Origin: Muricea muricata
Taxonomy: Eukaryota > Cnidaria > Anthozoa > Malacalcyonacea > Plexauridae
Direction: 5' to 3'
DNA: 64,000 nt
Assembly: GCA_963855995.1 (NCBI GenBank)
Contig: OY979716.1
Span: 22,682,283 to 22,746,282 of the forward strand
Shown here: one piece after another, positions 1 to 12,420 of the stretch
How positions within the stretch are numbered: the first letter of the stretch is position 1
Layout: each line of letters begins with the position of its first letter
Program-made: the position numbers and the translations under genes
The notes under the pieces: generated by a model
Database searches by the model: none
Told to the model about the DNA's origin: nothing
The model's input: the letters and a program-made list of their open reading frames with translations, nothing else

Positions 1-442
1 AAGTCCGAGTAGGTATTTCATCAACTCTAGACTAAACCAAACATTTTTAACTATATATTTTTAAATCAAAGAAATGCTCTCTTAAGTCTTGCCGAAAAAA
101 AACATCAGAATTATTTTATTTCCTGCTTTTAATTCGGATCGTGTTTGTCCATTCTGAGCCTCGAGGATGGAAAAGATTAGGATTTAGTAGTGGCGATGTT
201 AATTTTACAATAAATTTCGCTACTTTTTTGTCAGAGTAATGGCCAACCTCATACCCATGGCATTTTGCTTTCATATTGGGGCGGTCAGCGAAAATGGCCG
301 TGGGATCGCTTGATCACGTGATCTATCAAATCTCCAGTATTTGAGGTGTTTAGTTTGCAAGTCACAAAAATTAAATTTTGTAAATTTATTACAATATGAA
401 CGCGCTCCATCAACTCGAGAATGCTGAACTCGAGAAGCTGCA
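1..442. other. No recognisable gene
   Basis: AT-rich sequence left of the large inverted repeat. The only open frame (271-453, minus) has no recognisable motif and overlaps the arm boundary, so I see nothing supportable here. Confidence 0.5.
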
Positions 443-502
443 TTATCAGACATTATTCTTAAGCCACAACAGGTGTAATGCTTTGAATATTTACTTCAAG
501 GA

Positions 503-955
503 TGTGATGTTTTAGCTGCTCCTCCTAGCTACGGGATTTAAGAAGTCTCTGCTGTTTCATTTGCTTCCTGGGCATGTATTACCTACCATAGCTAGCTGTA
601 ATATTGTTATTGTGGTATGCCCATTTCTTCAATTATTGAAGATATACTAAAACTGCTGAACATCATGAGTGTAAACGCTAGTAAATTTCATTCAAGAAAA
701 ATATATAGTAACGTTGATATAAATTTGTTCGATGATGCAACCATAGGAGACGGCGACTTTTTTAGCAATTGCGAAGCAACAGACTATAGTAAAAGCAAAA
801 TAATATTCGCGCATCCAGAGGAACTTCTTTCAGATGTTGGCAGAACATTGATGAAATCTAATGTCTTTCAGAACAATGTTGTCACTTGTATGATCAACGA
901 AGCGCATTGTGTACATACATTCAAAGTTCAAACGCTAAGAAGCTCGAAAATATAG
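503..955 (+). pseudogene. RecQ-like DNA helicase exon, decayed
   Basis: The readable part covers helicase motif I to motif II. A degenerate Walker A (ATGFKKSLLF) lies at about 530-565, followed by HLLPG, a VVCP block near 605-620, ISSIIEDIL at 620-650 and a DEAH-like box read as INEAHC near 893-910. This is the order expected of RecQ-family helicases (ATP-dependent 3'-5' unwinding, nuclear). It is broken: a stop lies upstream of the Walker A, the frame changes between VVCP and ISSII, and the Asp of the DEAH box reads Asn. Everything after motif II is missing. The other arm of the inverted repeat carries a second copy that keeps a GTAAGT donor, so the source was an intron-containing gene rather than a retrocopy. 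Confidence 0.6.
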
Positions 956-1332
956 TTAAGCAAAATTGACTGTAAATATAAGTATTAAGTTGGTTGTTAT
1001 TTTTGCCATAATGCAGTGGAACAAAGTTTCATGGACCTAGATACCATTTAGACTTCTAAGCTGCTATTGGCTGGTGAGAACTCGGAAAAGACGAATTCAA
1101 TACCAAGCCAATAGGAACTTAGATTTGCTTAGCCGAAGTTGTTTCCGATGGTGACGTTTGTAAGGCAATTTGCATCCCGCCTGTCAACACGGAAAATTTC
1201 GATCAAAAAACACTTTATATTGAACAAATTTAAGTATTTCCGAATCTTGTTTTTGTCTAGAAACTATCTAGAAATATAGCAGAGATATTAAAGGTCATTT
1301 GTATTTATTTTTTATACTCAAGGTTATTTGTA

Positions 1333-1376
1333 TTCCGCAGCCAAGTCACATATTTGTATGTGATTTGGCTGCGGAA
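1333..1376. repeat. 20-bp-stem hairpin
   Basis: TTCCGCAGCCAAGTCACATA is followed by TTTG and its near-perfect reverse complement (one mismatch). It could be a minimal foldback element or an excision relic inside the left arm of the large inverted repeat. Confidence 0.7.
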
Positions 1377-2725
1377 ATAATTATACAAACATATTCATGA
1401 CCTAACAAAATGAATATATTCCTTAAAGAACATTGGCAACGAAAATTTTTATTTCTTATACCCATTAAACTTAATTTTTAGTTTTTGTGCGTTTGTCGCG
1501 TTTAGGTCTTGCAAATAATTGTGAAAATGCTAAACAGTCGTCCGCCATTTTGAAAAAAAATACGCGTATGCTTATTTATGCTTGCATACATTTGTGCCGA
1601 CATAAGATGGGTTCGGGAAATCAGACAATATTGATTATTATTGACTTCACAACTTGTAGCATGAATATTTTGTTGAAATGGAAAATAACGGGGAAATCGA
1701 ATTGGATAACTGTACAGCAGCTCTACCTCATGGTCTTGCGGCCATATTTTAAAAAATATTGGCAATAAACGCGCGTATTTCATCTGTTAAAACTTTTACC
1801 TGTCATTAGACTCTTCAAAGAGCGATGATTTTGCCGTGGCATAGCTCGGGTTTTACGCAACGCAAAAGAAAACAAATACCACCATTTCAATCAGCGTTTA
1901 AAGCTTTATCAAAATGTCTCGTTGGCTTTTTTGTACAGTGCAATGCAGCCAATGTACGGCTTTTTAGACAATATGAAATGTGATATCTTGTAAAATATTT
2001 GTAGTTTCATTGTCTGAATAAACATAGATTGTAAACATTTACATTTCATTAGAAATATCTCCGCTTTTTTCACGGTTTGGCTCTTGGGAATTGCACCAGC
2101 AGAATCGCTTTGAAAACATTTTTTAGAGAGTTATATTTCACAACTATTCGCTGAGAATAACGTGAGAATAGTGTCATAGCGTGTTCGTACGGAAATTTCC
2201 GACAATATAAAAGTGTTTGTAAATAAGCTTCTATTTCATGTATTCAATTTCAATCGAAATTTTCGGCTAGTACTAAAAAGCGATACAACGATACAGCGAT
2301 ACAGGAACCGGAACCTGGAACTGGAACCAAAACCACGCAAAAATTATGCAAATTATCGCACTTCATAACTGCAGGAGACATTAGCGATAATATTTTTCAG
2401 GGGGGGGGACTTCTCGAGAGAATCCTGCGAAATATATGGGAATTCGTCAAACAAGAAAGAATAGTATTCATGATGCATTAAATTCCTTGCTTATATTTAT
2501 TGCCTAACCTAAATGTCTAACTAAATATTATGTCGAGCGTTCTACTTTAAATACATCCATTGCATAAAATCTTATGTAAATCTTGTTTCTCTAGCTATAG
2601 ACTCCAACAGTTCATTAGAATTGCGCTACTCTGAAGTTTTATGTCTCTAAAAAAACGCGTGTTTGTGGGATAATCATGTGAAATATACATGGTGAAATAT
2701 GATCTGAAATCTGAATGCAGCTGCG

Positions 2726-4231
2726 TGAGTAGGTATTTTTCACTAGAGTTTCACCGTTGTTGAACGCGCACCAACAAAGCTAACAAAACAACAACTTTCG
2801 CAATCTATATATATTGCAATAAGAGGATTTAAACGACGTCGGGCGATACTTTCTGCCAGTTCATCTTCAGTTTCCTGCCCTTCATGAACATGGAAATTAC
2901 GGGAACAACTTAAATTATATTCAATAGCCACGACAATACGAATTATATCTGACCATTAAGCTATATAGTGTAGTTGCCGAATGCCAAGAATGCATTACAG
3001 ATTGTCATTTTGTTGCAAACTTGCAAAATGAGAATAAATTTCCCCTTATTCGTTCCGGGCGTAAGCCCGGGGGCGAGGGTTACTAATTTCGTATTAGCGG
3101 AGTTCAAAGTCGTTGCTCGTGATAGGTAGTAAAAGTGGTATGTCCTCACTGATCTCAACAATATGGCGGACTATCATGAATGGCTAACACTGATTGACCG
3201 GATTTAAAATTTATTGTTGATTGATTAATCACGAATTCAACTGACAGCAAGCCAAAATCTAAATTTGCTTTTTGCTCTACAATATTTTGTATTTTTGCAA
3301 AAAGATTTGGCAACTTTCACAACCAACGAAGGGTGGTCATTTATGATCTCAAGAGTATGGCGGAATATCAGGAGTAGCAAACACTTAAGGCATCCAAAAA
3401 GACGAGAACTGAGACGAAAACGACTGCGACAAGACTCTTGAAGAGAGATTAACTCTGGGAAAATACACAGAAGCGCCAAGAATTGACTACGGCGTGAAAC
3501 ACAAGGCAAGTTTGTTGATAATGCGTATTTATACTTGTGTTTTAATGCTTTATAAAGGCCGGCGTAGCCGTACTCCTCCAGTCTATTCACTGTTTAAATT
3601 CCAGAGTAAGTTTATGTTTTGTATTAAAATGCAAGACTGTCTTCTTATTACTGTATTTCAAAATATTGACGAACTTTACATTTAAAAGAACATGAGCGAA
3701 GATACAGAATTGGCTTGAAACGGTTTTATTTCAAACTCAAAGTTTATGTAGATAAAAATTTAGTTTCATAGATATTGCAAAACGTCTAATATATGTAATT
3801 AATAGGTCGTATTTTATACCAAATTTAAGCTTACATTAGGCGTAATAACATACCGATGACAAATGTTGTGCCATTTTAAAAAATTGTCAATAAAACAAGG
3901 ATTAAAAACTCAATATTTTGTCATTTTGAAAAAATATACAGAAAGAATAACAATTGCCGTGTTGCTATGACAACAACCTATAGCATTACTTCATGTAATT
4001 CCGAAAATATAGTTGCATGCTCTTAGTTAGTGGCGAGGGGTTGCTGCATGCATGTATTTCTAGTATATAACTGCTGAATACACAAAAAACTGTGATCAAC
4101 TCTTGGCAACTGGAATGTCTATATACAGCTGTGTGGTCAGTAGAAACAAGGAATTTAATGCATCATGAATACCATTCTTTCTTGTTTGACGAATTCCTAT
4201 ATGAAACTCTAGTGAGGAAGTCCTATATGAA
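2726..4231. other. Spacer of the large inverted repeat
   Basis: Unique-looking AT-rich centre between the two arms. Its open frames (2743-2931, 2961-3161, 3237-3590) show no domain or splice logic. A partial extra copy of arm sequence begins near 4137-4200 and repeats the motif also found at 4528-4570. Confidence 0.4.
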
Positions 4232-5682
4232 ACACCTATTCACACAGCTGCATTCAGATTTCAGATCATATTTCACCATGTATATTTCACATGATTATCC
4301 ACTAATAAAATACCGGCGAAAACATGTTGATATTCATTATTTCTCGCGTTTTTTGAGACTTACTAATGAGACATAAAACAGATCTAGAGTAGCGCAATTC
4401 GAAATGGATGAACTGTGGAAGTCTATAGCTAGAAACAAGATTTTATGCAATGGATGTATATAAAGTAGAACGCTCGACGTAATATTTAGTTAGACATTAA
4501 GGTAACACAATATATAAGCAAGGAATTTAATGCATCATGAATACCGTTCTTTCTTGTTTGACGAACTCCCATATATTTCTCAGGATTCTCTCGAGAAGAT
4601 CCCCCCTGAAAAATATTATCGCTAATGTCTCCTGCAGTTATGAAGTGCGATAATTTGCATAAATTATGCGCGCTTTTGGTTCCAGTTCCAGGTTCCGGTT
4701 CCTGTATCGCAGTATCGCTGTATCGCTGTATCGCCTTTTTAGTACTAGCCGAAATTTTCAGTACAAAAGCGCTTGAATATAAGCTTTATTTCTTCACTAA
4801 CAACCATTGCATGGAAGAATCGGTGTAACTTTAAATGATACGAGTTAATGAGGGTAAGTTTTAATCAAATCTTAAATATATTCGCAAGCATAGCGTTTAA
4901 CAATAATGCCTCAGTCATTTGTAACCACGGTCAAAGGTCATGCCCTTTCAAAGGTCAATTATTTTTAATATGATTTTGGCTATTTTATACAGGCGAATAA
5001 TTTTGAAATGAAATGTAGGTCCATGAACTTTGTTCCACGGCATTATGACAGTCTTTGTTCCACTGTATTGTGACAAAAATATCAATCAACTTAATATTTA
5101 TATTAAAAGTCAATCGTGTTTGACCATATTTTCAAACTTTTTAGTGTTTTTACTTTGAATGTATGTACAATTAATATTGAACATATGTACTAGTACTTAC
5201 CACATTTCAGCACAATGCATGCGCTTCGTCGATCACACGAACCACAACATTGTTCTCAAAGACATTAGATTTCATCAATGTCTTGCCAACATCTGAAAGA
5301 AGTTCCTCTAGATAAGCGAAAATTATTTTGCTTTTACTATAGTCTATTGCTTCACAATTGTCAAAAAAATCGCCGTCTCCTATGGTTGCATCATCGAACA
5401 AATTTATATTAACGTTATACTATGCATTCTTTCTTGAAAGCAATTTACTAGCGTTTACACCCAATGAGCTTTAACACTTTTAGTTTATCTTCAATAATTG
5501 AAGAAAAGGGCATACCACAATAACAATAATACAGCTAGCTCTCGTAAGTAATACATGAGGAAGCAACTGAGACAGCAAAGGCGTTTTTAAATCCTGTTAG
5601 AAGAACAGCTATATCATCATGTCCTTGAAGTAGATATTAAAGCATTGCACCTGCTGTGGCTTAAGAATAATATCTGGTAATC
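4232..5682 (-). repeat. Right arm of large inverted repeat
   Basis: Reverse-complement counterpart of 443-2725. It is shorter than the left arm because of indels. Outer end: GCATTGCACCTGCTGTGGC (about 5643-5661) corresponds to the reverse complement of the left arm near 460-480. Confidence 0.75.
5187..5640 (-). pseudogene. RecQ-like DNA helicase exon, second decayed copy
   Basis: Inverted copy of the helicase exon at 503-955. The minus strand reads DDATIGDGDFF, SKSKIIFAYLEELLSD and VIDEAH (DEAH box intact, about 5217-5235). After the box a short insertion shifts the frame, and then a GTAAGT donor follows (about 5195-5200), which marks an original exon end. Toward the N-terminus the frame is also disrupted. 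It is not functional as it stands. It diverged from the left-arm copy after duplication: the Asp of DEAH survives here but not in the other arm. Confidence 0.55.
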
Positions 5683-6065
5683 CAATTGCAAACAACAGCA
5701 AAATGCCCTGGGTACGAGGTTGAGTAATGGCGGCCAACCGAGAGTTGAGCGTGAGGGTAGCGTCAAAAAGATCAAAGGAGTGATCCATCTATTATTTAAT
5801 CTATAGCAAAAATATTAAACATTAAAACGACTTTCTTTGGCGTCAATTTTGAATAAATGCCATAAATATGTACCAACTTCGATTTGCGTTGTGAGCCGTG
5901 CTCGTAGATTTTTATGAGACAGCAATTTTCATGATTTCGAAAGTGGCGGTAGCTATTGGGAAAAAGATTGTTCAAAAGAAAGTGCATTCTGCATTATTGT
6001 TGAGTGCTGTCTGTATTCATCATACCTCTTTAAACAAAACGATAATTTTTACTTATTAATTTCAG
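5683..6065. other. No gene seen; upstream intron of the PAN/EGF gene
   Basis: I see no exon here. The pyrimidine-rich run ending in TTTCAG at 6060-6065 is the splice acceptor of the next exon. Confidence 0.5.
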
Positions 6066-6301
6066 ATGTATCTCGTCTAAAAACCAACATCATTCAAGAG
6101 TTTACGTAATCGCTTTATGCCCTTTGTGCTCATCACTGCGCAGCGCATCGTTTCTGTGTGGCGACCAATTACAAGAGAAACGATGGGAAAGGGCCCAACT
6201 GTCAACTGACAAATACAACGAAACCTAAATTTGAGGAAAATGCAGAGAAAAAAGACAAAATTTGGGCATTTCAAAAGGTTAATGCTGATCGAAACATGTT
6301 G
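6066..6301 (+). pseudogene. PAN/apple-domain exon with in-frame stop
   Basis: This exon is bordered by an acceptor (TTTCAG, ends 6065) and a donor (GTAAGT, starts 6302) and is phase 0 at its 3' end. It encodes the C-terminal part of a PAN/apple domain: CAHHCAAHRFCVATNY, then GPNCQLTNTT, the usual C..C...CQL spacing. PAN modules mediate extracellular protein or carbohydrate binding. In the same frame a TAA lies at 6107-6109, 13 codons into the exon and before the conserved cysteines. The upstream exons (signal peptide, start of the PAN domain) were not found and may lie outside the window. The stop suggests a null allele, a pseudogene or a base-call error. The next two exons are intact and in phase. 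Confidence 0.65.
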
Positions 6302-6632
6302 GTAAGTAATTTTATCAAAAGATTTGGCAGCGTCATGCTATAATATATAAATAAACAGTCCAGTACCAACAATTAAAGTTTAAGATAAATAAAAGTCCTA
6401 ATTTCACTAACATAAGCAAAGCATGTCTGTTATTAAAAAATTTGTTCATCTCGTCTTTATACTGGGTGTCTCAAAAACAAATACGGAATCAAATAGTACA
6501 ACACATAACCGGTATATTCTTTACTGCATAATCATTTAATTATACCATTATATTTGCACGGGAATACATGATTATTCGTATCTGTTTCCAGCTATTGTTT
6601 TGGGTATAATCCTATATCTAATTATATTCCAG

Positions 6633-6750
6633 GTATCCTGCGGAAAGGAAACTAATGAATGTCATAACGGTGGAACAGCGATCTGGGATCCAGTTAAACC
6701 TTACTCCTGTCAATGTAAGGATGGATACGAAGGAGAGTTTTGTGAGAAAG
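6633..6750 (+). CDS. EGF-like domain exon
   Basis: Acceptor ATTCCAG ends at 6632 and a GTATAG donor begins at 6751. The 118-nt exon encodes one EGF module with its six cysteines: SCGKETNECHNGG, then YSCQCKDGYEGEFCEK. It starts in phase 0, matching the PAN exon, and ends after one base of a codon, matching the fibrinogen-like exon at 18551. EGF modules are disulphide-bonded extracellular units. This one lacks the acidic residues of the calcium-binding consensus. Confidence 0.8.
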
Positions 6751-8771
6751 GTATAGAATAAATTGCAATTCGTATTTTAACAGTAAAATGCCAGTTGTGG
6801 GTAAATATTTGGTTTAAAACAAGTTACTTATTACTGGTCATATTACGAATTGTGTGCAAAGCAAGTATTCTTAAAAATTCTTATCGAGAATAAGAGTTAA
6901 TTTTCGAATAACATTATTGCTAGTTTAAGAATAATATTGCAACGTAAAGAATTTCCAGCTTACAGCGAGAAAATATTTCCAATATAGAGTTCCTACAAAA
7001 TTATGAAGAATTCTCATAAATGAAGCATTTTTCAATCTGGGCAGGAAACCTTGATTTCTTCTCCTGCTTAGGAGACGCAAAAAGCAGCTCGCAAGTCTTT
7101 TAAACACTAGGTCGCCCATTTATGCAGTGATAAAAATGAGGGTAAACCATAAAAATATCTCGCATAGTCTGGAACCAATTTGGCAATAGGTTACTGCCTT
7201 GTAGATGGAAAGTGGGAATCAGTCGAAACTTGTCGTTCAAAGTTTGACAAGGGAGTTAGGAAGTTTTGCATAACACATTACATTACATACCCCCCCCCTC
7301 CCCTCCCCTCCCCGAATGCAAATCAGATTTCGTTTTTTGCGGGAGATCGTTTTATGGAAGCATGGACAAAAAAACTTCATCCATGCGAAATGTTTTTATG
7401 TACATGTTATAAAGCTTGTTTTGTAGAAATGCTTTAATTAAAGATAAATTTATGTTACGTGTTAATGATGGACGTAGACTAGAGATCCCTCTGTAGGGTC
7501 CGAGGGTTCCGACTAACGCGAGAAAATTCGGGAGGGACGAATTTGGCTTATCTGCAGCGTTTCGAGTCAAATTTAACAGTTTGGCAGCAAATTATAATAA
7601 TAGATCAGATATTGTTTTGAGTGGTTTTCTTAACAATACTAACAAAACGAAATGTGAAATGAAGGAAATCAAAGAAAAACGAAAGACAGCATTCTACACA
7701 TTAACAAGGCACATTATTTTTTCCGTTTAATTGTAATTGGCTACACAGGAAATGATAAAACATGCGCAGGTACCAGTTTTTTTTAAATTTTTGTGTTACA
7801 TCGTGGTTATTTGATTAAACATTTCATATAGTCTAGGTTCTGTATAGGGTTTTCTATTCGTTTCATTTACCAAAGATTTTGGGTAAAATGACAATGGCGA
7901 TTAGCATGGCATATGAACAAAAACCCGAATCCGGGACGAAATTAAAGTCCTGAATATGACCCGCTTTAAACGGCAATGTCAACATAGCTGTAACTTCTGA
8001 AAAACTAAAGCAAAAGCCTCTCTGAGGTGACTATACAAGGTGTATAAAAAACTCAACAAACCTCAAATCGCTTTCTGGCTCGCGAAACGTCTCAATGTGT
8101 GATTTTCTTTGATTGCATGAGAGAGATTGTTTGGGTGCTTATGATGTAGAATAAATAGAAAACAAAGAGATTTTTAAACTTCAAGGCCCGAGGGTCTCAC
8201 ACAAGAAAATTAAATGTTTTTAAAAGTAATTTTGATTAACTTGATGGACGACTTGTCGGGTGGTTCAATGCTGTTCAGTTGCTTTATATTTTAAGCAAAT
8301 TCCTTCTTGTAAATGCTTGATTTATTCATTTACAATTCATTTGCATTCACCTCCAAAGAGAAATAAGATGAAGATTAGAATTTTTCTCAAAAAATCTTGT
8401 TTTGAAAAATACAAGTTTGCGCAGCGTTTTGAAGGACTTAAACTCGATCAACAGCTATGAAACACCTAACAAATTGTATAATTACCAACTCAAAATTTCG
8501 TCACAAAATGTGTTCAAATATGCACACCTCCCCCCACCGAGTTGTAAACTTTCAGAATTTTTTACCCAAGCAATCTATATTAGTTTAGTAGAATCATACT
8601 AGTATTCTATTTCAAATGCTGTAATTTGATTGGTTACTCTACTCGCTATCTATTCCTCGATAGATAGCGAGTAGCGAAACAATCACCTTCCTATAGAGAT
8701 TTCTTTTAAAAAATTGCTTAAAAATCAAATTTTTTGTTGAATATTCCATGTTTGACCTCTGATTCTACTAA
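6751..8771. other. First part of an 11.8-kb intron
   Basis: No gene is recognisable. A C-rich low-complexity tract lies at about 7292-7313 and a 15-bp-stem hairpin at 8639-8674. The open frames at 7180-7437 and 7352-7570 overlap on opposite strands and look incidental. Confidence 0.5.
8639..8674. repeat. Hairpin, 15-bp arms
   Basis: CTACTCGCTATCTAT, a six-base loop (TCCTCG) and the exact reverse complement. It lies about 100 bp from a larger foldback at 8772-8878. Confidence 0.8.
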
Positions 8772-8878
8772 AACAATTAGATTACTCGCTCTCGATTTCT
8801 GTGCGGTGATAGTTGATTCGGGCTTCGCCCTCATCAACTATCACTGCATAGAAATCTCGAGCTCGTAATCTAATTGTT
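8772..8878. mobile_element. Foldback (MITE-like) element
   Basis: An almost complete palindrome: AACAATTAGATTAC at the left and GTAATCTAATTGTT at the right. Imperfectly paired arms meet at a GC-rich tip (GGGCTTCGCCC, 8820-8830). I could not identify a target-site duplication. The tip resembles those of other foldbacks in this window. Confidence 0.65.
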
Positions 8879-8889
8879 AAATATGAGGT

Positions 8890-10795
8890 CTTTAGTTGAA
8901 CAATAGGTCCATACTAGACTTCCGTACATCATTATTGGTTTAACAAGGGCCTTATAATGCAATTTTCTTTCCTGTATTGGTAGATAGGAACGAATCTTCT
9001 TTAGCAAACCAATTCTTTGGCTCAATTTCTTACAAATTAAGTTTCTCCACGTGTTCCTTAAAACTTAATTCTTAATCTAGAGTAACACCAAGTAATTTAT
9101 GGCTTGTAACCTGTTCAATCTTTGTTCCATTTATTTGCAGATCTCAAGTAGAATTGTCTAAATAGTGTCACAATCTTTTTCCAGATAACAAAATATATTT
9201 AGTTTTGTCCGCATTTAATACCATGTGTTTTTGTACAGACCACTCAGAATGACAATTGGCATCCAGCTGTAAGTTCGACTGGAGTTCTGTTTTGCCCTGA
9301 GTATAATGACAGCTAGAAGAGCATGTTGTTGCTATCATCCGCATATATATCCACAGTGGTATAGTAGAGAGAATATCATTTATAAAGAACAGGAATAACA
9401 GCGGACCCAAAATACTTCCTTGCGGAACTCCGTTTTTTATCTCACATATACTTGATCTTTCATTTTTAATACTAACATATTGTCTTCGGCCATTAAGATA
9501 ACTCCTGAACAACTGCAAATCCTTACCACCAATGCCAAATATTTTTCATTTGGCTATGAGAATATCATGATTAATTAAATCAAAAGCCTTTCTAAAATCA
9601 ACACATAACAGGGCAGACACCTTATTTGTCTTGATCAAGTTCAAATAAGAGTTGATCCACCAATCGAATCAATGCAGTTTCAGTTGAATGGTTTTTACAA
9701 AAGCCAGATTGCAATCGATACAATAGATTAGTATAGATAAGTATACAACGAATCATAAATATGCCTCTCATTTGTCTTTGATGAAATTAGGAGCGCCGAT
9801 ATTGGACGATAGTTATGTTTGTTTGACTTTTCACCATGCTTTCATGCATGTGTGCTATTCTAGATTCAATAATTAATTATTCTGGCAAGGACATCAGCGA
9901 TACCTGGTGCAGCCATCTTCAATACCGTTGGCCACATTCATCAGCCCCTGTTGCTTTATTTACTGCCTTTTCTTGCAATATTTTTAGAAACTTGTCAGGC
10001 GTGATCAGGGAAAGTTCGAAAGAGTTTTCAATATCCACTTTACTATCCATAAAAAAGGATACATTACCTTCATCTATGGGGTTTGAACAAAAGTCAGCAA
10101 AGAAGGAGTTAAATATGTTCGCAATATTTTGACAAATCCCTCTTTATCCATTTTCTTATTAAGATTCCTGTATTCAATTGTTTGATGTTTTTCTCCATTA
10201 GAATAAGGCTCTCTCCGTCGCGGCTCTATATTAAAATAAGGCTCTCCCTTGTAGCGCCTCACTGCTAATATTGGAAGATGGTCAGAAAAACCAGCATTCA
10301 TAGTTGTACAGTTGAACAATTTTACATACTACTTAATGTGATACATAATGATACTTATACTTATGTTAAACATAATACTTATGTGGAACTTTACTCGTAC
10401 AAAATGTTTCAGTTAAGATCAAGATATCGAGTTTTTGTTCAGGTCTCTTGTCGCTCATATTAAGTGCTACTGAAATTTCTTCAAACTTCGCATCCGTAAA
10501 GTATATTCCAATGACATAACCTAAACCCTCGCGACGCTGAATTTCAGAAAAGTTAATAGCACCTGGATTTGCAGCAATATCTTCACAGAGAAGATTACAC
10601 TCAGCAAGCATGGTTATCCATACAAGACGCCGTAGACTTGAAATTTTACTTCCAATTGAATACGCCATCATTGGCTTGACTCGTGTGTGTTGTTTAATAC
10701 CATCAACATAAGGTTGAGTTAACTCTTGAGAAACATATAACCGGTTTTCCAACGCCTTCACAGGTTGTGTACCAACCACATTGAAGTTGTAAATC
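8890..10795 (-). mobile_element. Non-LTR retrotransposon (CR1/L2/Jockey-like), decayed
   Basis: Read on the minus strand, the 5' part (about 10795-10270) is an AP-type endonuclease. It begins near LLCEDIAANPGA and ends with the catalytic SDH (FSDHLP, near 10275-10295). Reverse transcriptase follows, with KNGVPQGSILGPLLF at about 9400-9450 and a thumb/C-terminal region running to about 8900 (SHKLLGV...LYG type). Frames change many times, so no protein is made. Its 5' end and ORF1 are missing. It lies antisense inside the intron of the PAN/EGF/fibrinogen-like gene. Confidence 0.75.
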
Positions 10796-11481
10796 GTATC
10801 ATATTAAGTTGAAACAGAATGATCAAGCACAGACTTTTAATTATCACGGACGACCAGAATACACGTTTGAACGCCATGATAAATTCTATCAAATAGATCA
10901 TTCTGTTCAATTGTGAAAACTGGGGGCTTGTATAAATGATACTTTGATCTGGTGCACAAATACTGGTTTGGCATGTAATGCTGGTAAAACTGAAGTTGTC
11001 CATCTGTCCTCACGATTTGCTAAAAACTGTGACACTATTGCTTGAATTAACGTTGGAGGTACTTCACTTCATCCTAAAGAGGCAGTACGAGATCTTAGTG
11101 TTAACAAGGGCAAATAATGTTCGCCAGTCAGCGCGTTTGTTGACATTTTGCGTAACTGACCAATCAGAATGCATGAAATTCACAATGTGTAAACAAAACG
11201 AGTGGGAAAATAGCACCTTGTTCTATGGCCCGTGCCATTCGTTATTGCACTTCTCACTTCAAAAACAACAAATTGTGAGAAAGCGTTATTTTTTTACAAT
11301 TTCCTCGGGGAATTTTTTAAATTCGATCTAGAACGCGAAAGATCAACGTTTCAATAACCGTGTTTTTATGCGCGCAAGAAAGATACCAATCAGCTCTATC
11401 GATACTATATGTAGACGTAGCTTTGTGTTACCTTACTTCCTTTATGCACACTGCCGGAAATATGTCACCAGGTTTTGCAGG
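10796..11481. other. No recognisable gene
   Basis: Intron sequence between the LINE remnant and the RING-like exon. The open frames at 10978-11331 and 11360-11578 show no domain. Confidence 0.4.
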
Positions 11482-11848
11482 TTATGACTGGCCATCACCG
11501 TCATCACGGCTAGACTCCAGCGTTCGCCAATGGCGAATTCTTCGTAACAAAGTGTCAATGTTTATCGTTTCGCTTTGATCGTCGACCAGTTGGTCGTACT
11601 CATCGTCATCATCGTCACTTAATTCCTCGTTCTCGTCGCTTTCCTCACCAGCAGAGGGCACGGACACATTTGAAACAGAATTGTTTGCTGTTTGACCAAG
11701 CTCTTTAACTTTTGACAATAACGCTGTTTTACAGATCGGGCAATCTCCGATATTTGGGAGGATGCATGCGATGTGGAACGAATGCCCACATCCATGAAAA
11801 ACCGTCCACATGGAGCTCTGTTTGTTGCAGTTGAGCAAATCGCATTTC
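11482..11848 (-). CDS. RING-like zinc-finger terminal exon
   Basis: The minus-strand exon begins after an acceptor (CTTTTAG, about 11849-11855). It encodes KCDLLNCN, then HGCGHSFHIACI and GDCPIC, an incomplete-looking RING/zinc-finger pattern (C-x-C...CGH-x2-H...CPIC). A strongly acidic stretch (DDDDDEYDQ) follows before the C-terminus. The phase fits a donor at 12238 on the same strand, so this looks like the last exon of the gene whose DUF6589 core is seen on the opposite strand at 12.4-13.3 kb. From memory, cnidarian DUF6589 proteins can end in such a CGHSFH/CPIC module; I could not check that here. The exon itself is uninterrupted. Confidence 0.55.
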
Positions 11849-12052
11849 CTAAAAGTTTTAAAATAAGTTTTATATTTTATAATTCATATTATTAAAATTT
11901 GTCACGACTTAGAATATTGAATGAACTCTACTAAATATGTGAGAAATCATAGGGAGCAATGGGCTGCAGTACCCTGGCAACTTCTCTAAACTGCAACACT
12001 ATAATTTTACTGTAATAAGTAATATGGACAGGTCTACATTAATTATATTGCA

Positions 12053-12420
12053 ATTCAATTCATTAACATGTTGCTAATTAAAGGTTGTCCCAACTCTACC
12101 CTCTATTCATCACACGTGCCTTTTTTAATAACATAGAGTGTGTTGTGTTTGTGTGAACCAAGATCTCTTTGAATAGTGAAATATTAAAGGCTTGGGGTTT
12201 TTATTAATTGAGGTATGTAAGAATATTATTCCATTTACCTGGCTGGGTTTGATTGGTTTTCCACAGACAAGAATCCTAGAGGTAGGACTTGACTGGTAAC
12301 AATTTTTGACTAACCATGTTAGGAAGTTTCCACTTGCTTGTGTGTTTAGGTTGACGGGGTGCCCGAGGTTGTTGAACAGCTTTGTTGGGGTTTGTATAGA
12401 GGGTCTCAAACTTGTTGGTT
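12053..12420 (-). repeat. Inverted-repeat arm, DUF6589 gene 3' exon end plus intron start
   Basis: Near-identical reverse complement of 13169-13536, about 370 bp. On the minus strand it encodes the stretch PLGFLSVENQSNPA and a GTAAAT donor at 12238, then intron. The RING-like exon follows at 11848, so the donor-acceptor phases are compatible. Confidence 0.85.

Larger units (their letters stand above)
443..2725 (+). repeat. Left arm of large inverted repeat
   Basis: The arm matches, in reverse complement and with indels, the segment at about 4232-5682. Readable landmarks are the stretch around 455-475 (against about 5650-5670), 1015-1040 (against 5010-5060), the GGAACC-rich run at 2303-2327 (against 4679-4703) and 2676-2712 (against 4240-4280). 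The arms have diverged, so the duplication is not recent. The arm contains a broken RecQ-like helicase exon near its outer end. Confidence 0.75.
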
